DNA of 12,427 nucleotides from MA-ANB-1 sp040878225 (GTDB lineage Bacteria; Actinomycetota; Acidimicrobiia; Spongiisociales; ZC4RG35), in NCBI GenBank assembly GCA_040878225.1, contig JBBDMR010000139.1, positions 1-12,427 on the forward strand, in the 5' to 3' direction. Positions 7,549-12,427 of the stretch are shown piece by piece. How positions within the stretch are numbered: position 1 is the first letter of the stretch; each line of letters starts with the position of its first letter. Under the pieces are notes generated by a model. The model was not told the origin of the DNA. It saw only the letters and a list, made by a program, of their open reading frames with translations, and searched no databases. The position numbers and the translations under genes are program-made.

Positions 7549-7680
7549 CCGTTATCCGACGAATTAGATAGGAGCGGGGTTCCCGCCGGCGACAGTTTCC
7601 CAGAACAGCGACTTTAAGAGAGGTCAATCGCCGAATCCTGGTTATCCTTGCCAACCAGCCATGGACCCAGGAGGTATCTC
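7549..7680. promoter_or_regulatory. Divergent intergenic region, LCP gene / alpha-beta hydrolase
   Basis: This 132-bp spacer must hold the promoters for both divergent genes. On the plus strand TATCCT at 7643-7648 fits a TANNNT -10 box, but no good TTGACA-like -35 is seen at 16-18 bp. Nothing convincing is seen on the minus strand. No operator palindrome or riboswitch was recognised. Confidence 0.25.
7669..7674 (+). promoter_or_regulatory. Strong Shine-Dalgarno AGGAGG setting a TTG start
   Basis: A full AGGAGG lies six bases before TTG 7681. It makes 7681 the likely start of the hydrolase, instead of the in-frame TTG at 7648. Confidence 0.75.
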
Positions 7681-8421
7681 TTGGCTGTTCTCTCCCATGA
7701 GGGCACATTTCCGATTCTGTACAGCACATGGCCCCTCCCGATCGGGACCGGGCACCGGAAGGGGTACCTCTCGCGTCCGGACCGTGCGGGCAAATACCCG
7801 GTCGTCCTGGTGCTCCCGACCCTCGATGGTCTGGGCGGGTTCGAGAAAGATCTCTGCCGGCGCCTCGCCCGCAACGGTTTCGTCGGGATTGCGGTCGACT
7901 TCTACAGGAGAGCCGGCGATCCGCTCGACGCATACAACGATCTGAGCGACAGGCGCGCCCTCACCGACCTCGACGAGGTACGTGAGTTCATCATCAGCGA
8001 GGACGTTGACTGGGCTCTCACCGCCGGTGGAGTCGGGATGCTAGGCGCCGATGTCGGAGGACGTTTTGCTTTGATGGCTGCTGCCCGGCGCGATTGGGTG
8101 CGGTCGGTGGCGGTTGCATACTCCCCCCTCACAGGAGACGAAGACAGAGAGTTCCAGGTGGCTTCGGTTCTGGGAAATCTCCCGATCCCGGTTCTCGGGC
8201 TCTACGGGGCCGGGGACGAGCTGATCGACCCCGCGTCGGTAGACGAGGCACAGTCCAGGAACGAATCCGGACAATGGCTTCTGTACGAAAACGCCGGCCA
8301 CGGATTCCTCGATGTGGAAGATCCCAACTATGACCCCTCGTCGGCAGACGATGCCTGGGCGCGCGTCCTTGCTTTCTTCAAGGGCACCCTCCCCGAGCCC
8401 GAGGTCATCGACCTCGGTTAG
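7681..8421 (+). CDS. Dienelactone-hydrolase-like alpha/beta hydrolase with Asp at the nucleophile elbow
   Basis: 246 residues from TTG 7681, chosen for the AGGAGG six bases upstream. The fold is read from KYPVVLVLPTLDGLGGFEKDLC (39-59; second strand and oxyanion region), LARNGFVGIAVDFY (62-75), the elbow GMLGADVGGRFALMAA (119-134), LPIPVLGLYGAGDELIDP (167-184) with acid candidate Asp179, and ENAGHGFLD (203-211) with His207. This order and length match the dienelactone hydrolase family, whose nucleophile is normally Cys (G-x-C-x-G-G). Here GCC GAT GTC places Asp124 in that slot, as in haloalkane dehalogenases and epoxide hydrolases. It could therefore be an Asp-nucleophile hydrolase, or a homologue with altered or lost activity; the substrate is unknown. 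No signal peptide is evident. It ends tail-to-tail with birA, sharing the bases TTAG. Confidence 0.8.
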   Translation: MAVLSHEGTFPILYSTWPLPIGTGHRKGYLSRPDRAGKYPVVLVLPTLDGLGGFEKDLCRRLARNGFVGIAVDFYRRAGDPLDAYNDLSDRRALTDLDEVREFIISEDVDWALTAGGVGMLGADVGGRFALMAAARRDWVRSVAVAYSPLTGDEDREFQVASVLGNLPIPVLGLYGAGDELIDPASVDEAQSRNESGQWLLYENAGHGFLDVEDPNYDPSSADDAWARVLAFFKGTLPEPEVIDLG

Positions 8422-8430
8422 TGGTCTGTC
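8418..8430 (+). repeat. Possible solo copy of the terminal repeat end
   Basis: TTAGTGGTCTGTC shares 12 consecutive bases (8419-8430) with the right terminal repeat of the element at 6131-6298, and again starts at a gene's TAG stop. The match ends at 8430 and no partner end was seen nearby, so chance remains possible. Confidence 0.35.
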
Positions 8431-9083
8431 CGGACATGGCGTACGGCGCCGGCGTGGATCTCCTCGATGCCGGACTCCGTCTCGACCAGTAGGGCGCCCC
8501 TCTCACTGATTCCCGCAGCTATGCCTTCACCATTTGGCTCCCAGGTGATGCTCCGGCCCAGGGTCGTGCACGCCTCCCGGTATTCGTCGGCGGGCCAGCC
8601 GCCGGTATCAATCTGGGCCATCAGCTCTGCGACCCACAACGCCCCGATCTCACGATGGGCTTCCAAACCCGGGTCATGATCGAAGACAGCCCCGACCCCT
8701 TCCGGCGGTTCAGCCCAGAACAGATTGAGACCAAGACCCGCCACGATGCCCTGGTCGCTCCGCTCGACCAGGATCCCGCCGACCTTCGTTTCCCCCCTCA
8801 TCACATCGTTCGGCCACTTGAGGACAGACCCACCGTCCAGGGCCCGGACCGCGGCGACGCCGGCCATCAGCGAAAAGGGCCGCCGGTCTTCGTCGGCCAC
8901 CAGCCATGCCACCGAAACCGCGAGGGCACGGTCGGCGTTGTCCCAGCGTGACCCGGATCTCCCCCGGCCGCCGCTCTGGCTGGGCGCGATGACAGCGACA
9001 GGCAGCGATTCGAGTTTCCCCATCGCCAAATCCTGTGTTGATGGGACGTCGCTGGTGAATATCTGCAAATAGGGTGTAGCCAT
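8418..9083 (-). CDS. birA: Biotin-[acetyl-CoA-carboxylase] ligase, no DNA-binding domain
   Basis: Makes biotinyl-AMP and transfers biotin to the carrier lysine of biotin-dependent carboxylases; cytosolic. The protein has 221 residues from ATG 9083. The frame remains open upstream to 9224, but that extension crosses the divergent promoter region and the neighbouring gene, and the family begins at about this point. Motifs are STQDLA (15-20), SGGRGRSGSRW (37-47; biotinyl-AMP loop), KWPNDV (89-94), KVGGILVE (100-107) and GLGLN (116-120), then the small C-terminal domain ending EEIHAGAVRHVRTDH. There is no N-terminal winged helix, so it is a group I ligase and not a repressor. It is divergent from the carboxylase beta gene (40 bp between starts). 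The obvious substrate is Lys542 of the biotin carrier domain encoded at 10691-12421. Its TAA stop overlaps the hydrolase stop, and the last three codons fall in a sequence resembling the palindromic element's end. Confidence 0.92.
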   Translation of the reverse strand: MATPYLQIFTSDVPSTQDLAMGKLESLPVAVIAPSQSGGRGRSGSRWDNADRALAVSVAWLVADEDRRPFSLMAGVAAVRALDGGSVLKWPNDVMRGETKVGGILVERSDQGIVAGLGLNLFWAEPPEGVGAVFDHDPGLEAHREIGALWVAELMAQIDTGGWPADEYREACTTLGRSITWEPNGEGIAAGISERGALLVETESGIEEIHAGAVRHVRTDH

Positions 9084-9114
9084 ACTGTTCTTGATCGAGT
9101 CGAAGTAAGGATAC

Positions 9115-9119
9115 GGAGA
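9115..9119 (+). promoter_or_regulatory. Ribosome-binding site for a TTG-started carboxyltransferase
   Basis: GGAGA four bases before TTG 9124 supports that non-ATG start. It lies in the 40-bp gap between the divergent birA and carboxylase starts, where no clear sigma-70-type promoter could be assigned in either direction. Confidence 0.6.
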
Positions 9120-9123
9120 AGTC

Positions 9124-10674
9124 TTGGGCACCGAAGCGCGGATCGAACATCTGAGGAAACTACGGGAGGAAGCTCTACACGCTGGATCGCAACGGGCCAT
9201 CGCCCGCCAGCACGAACAGGGCAAGTTGACCGCGCGGGAACGGATCGATGCGCTCCTCGATAAAGACTCGTTCCAGGAGATCGACCAGTTCGTCCGTCAC
9301 CAGTCCCAGGGCTTCGACATCGAGTCGAAACGCCCTCTCGGTGATGCAGTCATCACCGGGCACGGGACCATCGATGGGCGTCCCGTGTTCCTCTTCGCCG
9401 AGGACTTCACCGTCTTTGGGGGTAGCCTCGGCAAAGTCGTTGCCGACAAGATCTGCAAAGTGCTCGACATGGCCCTGGATACCGGCACACCCGTGATCGG
9501 GATCAAGGACTCCGGCGGGGCGAGGATCCAGGAGGGAGTGGGCGCCCTCGACGGCTACGGACGGATCTTCGAGCGAAACGTCCGGGCCTCAGGGGTGATT
9601 CCCCAGATCTCACTGATAATGGGCCCTTGCGCAGGTGGAGCGGTCTACTCCCCCGCCCTCACCGACTTCGTTTTCCAGGTCGAGGGCACCAGTCATATGT
9701 TCATTACCGGGCCGGACGTGATCAAGACAGTGACCGGCGAAGAGGTGACAATGGAGGACCTCGGCGGCGCCCACGCCCATGCTTCCAAGTCGGGCGTGAC
9801 CCACTTCGTCTACTCCACAGGTGAGGAGGCGCTCGAGGCGGCGCGCTACCTGCTCTCGTACTTGCCCCAGAACAATCAGGAGATGCCCCCCTATTTCGCA
9901 CCTTCTGATCGCCCGGATCGGATCGACGACTCGCTCGACGCCGTAATCCCGGACTCCTCGAACCAGCCCTACGACATGCTGGAAGTGATCGAGACAATCG
10001 TCGACGAAGGAGAGTTCTTCGAGGTCCACGAGCAGTGGGCGAAAAACATAATCGTCGGATTCGGGCGCCTCGACGGTCATGCCATGGGGATCGTCGCCAA
10101 CCAGCCTGCATTCCTGGCGGGGACACTCGACATCTCGGCATCCGAGAAAGCAGCAAGGTTCGTCAGGTTCTGCGACGCCTTCAACATCCCCCTCCTCACC
10201 TTCGTCGACGTTCCGGGGTTCCTGCCCGGAGTCGACCAGGAGCACGGTGGGATCATCCGCCATGGGGCCAAACTTCTCTACGCCTATTGCGAGGCTACGG
10301 TGCCGAGGATCAGCGTCATCACCCGGAAAGCGTATGGGGGGGCATATCTGGTGATGAATGCCCGCGGGATCCGGGCCGATCTGGTGTACGCCTGGCCTTC
10401 GGCCGAGATTGCGGTGATGGGTGCACCGGGCGCGGTGAACATCATCCACCGGGGCGAACTGTCCGATGCCGATGACCCTGACGCCAAGCGGAAGGAACTC
10501 GTCGACGACTACGAAGCTAGATTCAACAATCCATACGTTGCCTCCGAACTGGGACTCGTCGACGAAGTGATCGAACCCCGGGTGACCAGAGCGAAATTGA
10601 TCAAAGCCATGAATGTTCTCCGGACCAAACGAGAGACCCTTCCTCCTAAGAAGCACGGGAACGGGCCCCAATGA
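9124..10674 (+). CDS. accD: Acyl-CoA carboxylase carboxyltransferase (beta) subunit, PccB/AccD5 family
   Basis: Transfers CO2 from carboxybiotin to acetyl- or propionyl-CoA, giving malonyl- or methylmalonyl-CoA; a cytosolic multimer with the alpha subunit. It has 516 residues, the usual length for the family, starting at TTG 9124. N- and C-terminal crotonase-fold halves are present. Visible motifs are the acyl-CoA-side KDSGGARIQEGVGALDGYG (128-146), MGPCAGGAVYSPALTDF (166-182), TGPDVIKTVTGEEVTMEDLG (195-214), and on the biotin side VDVPGFLPGVDQEHGGIIRHG (361-381), TRKAYGGAYLVM (400-411) and AWPSAEIAVMGAPGAVNI (423-440). Position 409 is Leu; in Streptomyces this residue is Asp in the propionyl-CoA enzyme and Ile in the acetyl-CoA enzyme, so substrate choice is unclear. 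It is followed 16 bp later by the alpha subunit. No small epsilon subunit gene lies between them, unlike many actinomycetes. Confidence 0.93.
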   Translation: MGTEARIEHLRKLREEALHAGSQRAIARQHEQGKLTARERIDALLDKDSFQEIDQFVRHQSQGFDIESKRPLGDAVITGHGTIDGRPVFLFAEDFTVFGGSLGKVVADKICKVLDMALDTGTPVIGIKDSGGARIQEGVGALDGYGRIFERNVRASGVIPQISLIMGPCAGGAVYSPALTDFVFQVEGTSHMFITGPDVIKTVTGEEVTMEDLGGAHAHASKSGVTHFVYSTGEEALEAARYLLSYLPQNNQEMPPYFAPSDRPDRIDDSLDAVIPDSSNQPYDMLEVIETIVDEGEFFEVHEQWAKNIIVGFGRLDGHAMGIVANQPAFLAGTLDISASEKAARFVRFCDAFNIPLLTFVDVPGFLPGVDQEHGGIIRHGAKLLYAYCEATVPRISVITRKAYGGAYLVMNARGIRADLVYAWPSAEIAVMGAPGAVNIIHRGELSDADDPDAKRKELVDDYEARFNNPYVASELGLVDEVIEPRVTRAKLIKAMNVLRTKRETLPPKKHGNGPQ

Positions 10675-10690
10675 GGCCAATGAGCCAGCG

Positions 10691-12421
10691 ATGAAGTCGT
10701 TGCTGGTGGCCAACCGTGGCGAGATCGCCGTCCGCGTGATCCGAACCGCTCGGGAGATGGGGATCCGTACCATCGCCATCTATTCCGAGCTCGATCGCGA
10801 CGCCCTCCATGTCCAGCTCGCCGACGAGGCATGGAACATAGGTCCGGCGCCAGCCGCGGAAAGCTATCTCAATCAGCCCCGGGTGCTCCAGGTCGCCCAT
10901 GAATCGGGGGCGGAGGCAGTCCATCCCGGATACGGTTTCCTCTCCGAGAATTCCGGGTTTGCTGCGGCCGTTGCCGATGCCGGCTTGATCTGGGTAGGTC
11001 CCCCGGCATCAGCAATCGAGGCGATGGGAGACAAGATCACCTCCCGACGCAACGCCGAAGCCTTTGGAGTCCCGACGGTCCCCGGAGTCACCGACCCGGT
11101 CACCTCGGTCGAGGAAGTGCGCAAGCTTGCGTCCGAATTCGGTTACCCCATCGCGATCAAGGCCGCCCACGGTGGCGGAGGCAAGGGCCTGCGGGTGGTG
11201 CGGGACGATGACGGGCTCGAGGAGGGATTCGAGGGAGCAAGGCGCGAGGCCGACGCCTACTTCGGCAACGCCTCCGTCTATGTCGAGAAGTATCTGGAGA
11301 AGCCGAGGCACATCGAGGGCCAGATCCTCTTCGACACCCACGGCAACGGGCTCTTCCTCGGGGAGAGGGACTGCTCGGTGCAGCGTCGCCATCAGAAACT
11401 GATCGAAGAGACCCCGGCACCGGGAGTGACCGAACGGCAGCGGAAGGCGCTGGGAAGAGCTGCCCTCGCCGCAGGCAAGTCGTGCGATTACGTCAACGCC
11501 GGGACCGTCGAGTTTCTCCTCGACCGGGATGGCGATTTCTACTTCCTCGAGATGAACACCCGTCTCCAGGTGGAGCACACCGTCACCGAGATGGTCACCG
11601 GGATCGATATGGTCGAATGGCAGCTGCGCATCGCCCGAGGCGAAGAACTGACCATCGACCGGGTGGCACCACGTGGCCACGCCATCGAGTTCAGGATCAA
11701 CGCCGAAGATCCATTCAACAACTATCTGCCGTCGCCGGGTCAGGTGGTCGAATGGGAGGAGCCCGCCGGCCCCGGGGTGCGGGTCGACTCCTGGATCAAG
11801 CCCCAGACCTCCGTCACCCAGTACTACGACAACCTCATGGCGAAACTCATCGTGTGGGGCTCCGACCGCACTGCGGCGATCAACCGGGGAAGGCGCGCCC
11901 TCAACGAGTTCAAGGTGCAGGGGGTGGCCACCACCATCCCCGCCCATCTCGCCGTGCTCGACCACCCCGACTTCATCGCCGGCGTGCACCACACGAAGTG
12001 GCTGGAGGAATCGGTGGCCATCCCCGCTCCCAACCCGGGGTCGGCACCATCGCTGCCCGAGGACGAGGCTCTCAACCGCAGGGACATAACAGTCGAGGTC
12101 GGGGGCCGGCGGTTCTCGGTTGCCTACTGGGCGCCCGAGCCTTCGGCCGGTGGCGTTGTCAAGAGACGGCGCCCCAAGTTGAGCCCGAACTCCGGAGCGG
12201 CGAACTCAGACGGTGTGATCACCGCACCGATGCAGGGGACCATCGTCAAAGTCCACGTCAGAGCAGGCTCATCGGTAAAGGCAGGAGACGCGCTCTGTGT
12301 CCTCGAGGCGATGAAGATGGAGAACGAAGTCACCACCCCCAACGGTGGCGAAGTGGTCGATCTCAGAGTTGAGCCCGGAGACACAGTTTCCCCGGGCCAG
12401 GTCATCGCGATCATCAAGTAG
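10691..12421 (+). CDS. Acyl-CoA carboxylase alpha subunit (biotin carboxylase + biotin carrier)
   Basis: ATP-dependent carboxylation of biotin, then delivery to the beta subunit; AccA3/PccA type. It has 576 residues from ATG 10691, which gives MKSLLVANRGEIAVRVIRTA as the family begins. The frame is open further upstream but overlaps the beta gene, and the Shine-Dalgarno match is weak. Biotin carboxylase domain about 1-445: HPGYGFLSEN (78-87), Lys115, Lys157, the glycine-rich ATP loop HGGGGKGLRVV (160-170), GERDCSVQRRHQKLIEE (224-240), Glu274, FLEMNTRLQVEHTVTE (285-300) with Glu287, Asn289 and Arg291, and Arg335. A linker of about 60 residues leads to the biotinyl domain (509-576), with CVLEAMKMENEV and biotin-accepting Lys542. 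All catalytic residues seem intact. Operon with the beta gene upstream (16-bp gap); birA is close by. Confidence 0.95.
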   Translation: MKSLLVANRGEIAVRVIRTAREMGIRTIAIYSELDRDALHVQLADEAWNIGPAPAAESYLNQPRVLQVAHESGAEAVHPGYGFLSENSGFAAAVADAGLIWVGPPASAIEAMGDKITSRRNAEAFGVPTVPGVTDPVTSVEEVRKLASEFGYPIAIKAAHGGGGKGLRVVRDDDGLEEGFEGARREADAYFGNASVYVEKYLEKPRHIEGQILFDTHGNGLFLGERDCSVQRRHQKLIEETPAPGVTERQRKALGRAALAAGKSCDYVNAGTVEFLLDRDGDFYFLEMNTRLQVEHTVTEMVTGIDMVEWQLRIARGEELTIDRVAPRGHAIEFRINAEDPFNNYLPSPGQVVEWEEPAGPGVRVDSWIKPQTSVTQYYDNLMAKLIVWGSDRTAAINRGRRALNEFKVQGVATTIPAHLAVLDHPDFIAGVHHTKWLEESVAIPAPNPGSAPSLPEDEALNRRDITVEVGGRRFSVAYWAPEPSAGGVVKRRRPKLSPNSGAANSDGVITAPMQGTIVKVHVRAGSSVKAGDALCVLEAMKMENEVTTPNGGEVVDLRVEPGDTVSPGQVIAIIK

Positions 12422-12427
12422 TCGGAC

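Noticed and set aside
9084..9224. N-terminal extension of birA to 9224
   Set aside because: The added 47 residues (Cys/Arg/Ser-rich) do not resemble a winged helix, and the region overlaps the start of the divergent carboxylase gene.
9610..10779. Minus-strand 389-codon open frame opposite the carboxyltransferase
   Set aside because: His/Gly/Asp-rich antisense translation of a well-conserved gene; a shadow frame.
11009..11992. Minus-strand 327-codon open frame opposite the biotin carboxylase
   Set aside because: Antisense to intact catalytic motifs, with no independent domain or ribosome-binding evidence.

Overview
The window reads as chromosomal core sequence from a high-GC Gram-positive actinobacterium (Actinomycetota), possibly an Acidimicrobiia-like or other uncultured lineage. 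The evidence is the F420 genes cofD and cofE, an actinobacterial acyl-CoA carboxylase with its biotin ligase, an LCP-family ligase, an actinobacterial GT2/DUF5719-like pair, and dense use of TTG and GTG start codons. The lineage below phylum is inference. No rRNA, tRNA, CRISPR array, phage gene or transposase gene was found. Coding density is very high, and the longest stretch without a gene is 195 bp.

Layout, left to right. (1) 1-3155, minus strand: a large membrane glycosyltransferase (GT2 domain followed by many membrane segments) whose stop overlaps the GTG start of a secreted DUF5719-like protein that runs off the left edge. (2) 3198-4798, plus strand: cofD and cofE, overlapping by 4 bp, for coenzyme F420 assembly. 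(3) 4825-7548, minus strand: a LytR-CpsA-Psr (LCP) envelope-polymer ligase followed by UDP-glucose 6-dehydrogenase. Between them lies a 168-bp imperfect palindrome with 22-bp terminal inverted repeats (19 of 22 matching), which looks like a MITE or a relic of an insertion sequence. (4) 7681-8421, plus strand: a dienelactone-hydrolase-like alpha/beta hydrolase with Asp, not Cys or Ser, at the nucleophile elbow. (5) 8418-9083, minus strand: biotin-protein ligase birA, overlapping the hydrolase tail-to-tail on a shared TTAG. (6) 9124-12421, plus strand: the carboxyltransferase and the biotin carboxylase/biotin carrier subunits of an acyl-CoA carboxylase.

How the genes fit together. BirA would biotinylate Lys542 of the carboxylase alpha subunit, and the carboxylase would make malonyl- or methylmalonyl-CoA for lipid synthesis. 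The glycosyltransferase, the DUF5719-like protein, the LCP ligase and UDP-glucose dehydrogenase point to synthesis and anchoring of a cell-envelope glycopolymer, probably one using UDP-glucuronate. CofD and CofE complete F420. The same set of functions (fbiA-fbiB, envelope glycosyltransferase, LCP protein, birA divergent from accD5, accA3) is clustered within Rv3258c-Rv3285 of Mycobacterium tuberculosis, so this looks like a compact version of an old actinobacterial neighbourhood.

I found no clearly new multi-gene system. The best leads are the palindromic element, the recurrence of its end sequence at a second gene's stop codon, and the active-site substitutions in the hydrolase and the carboxyltransferase.
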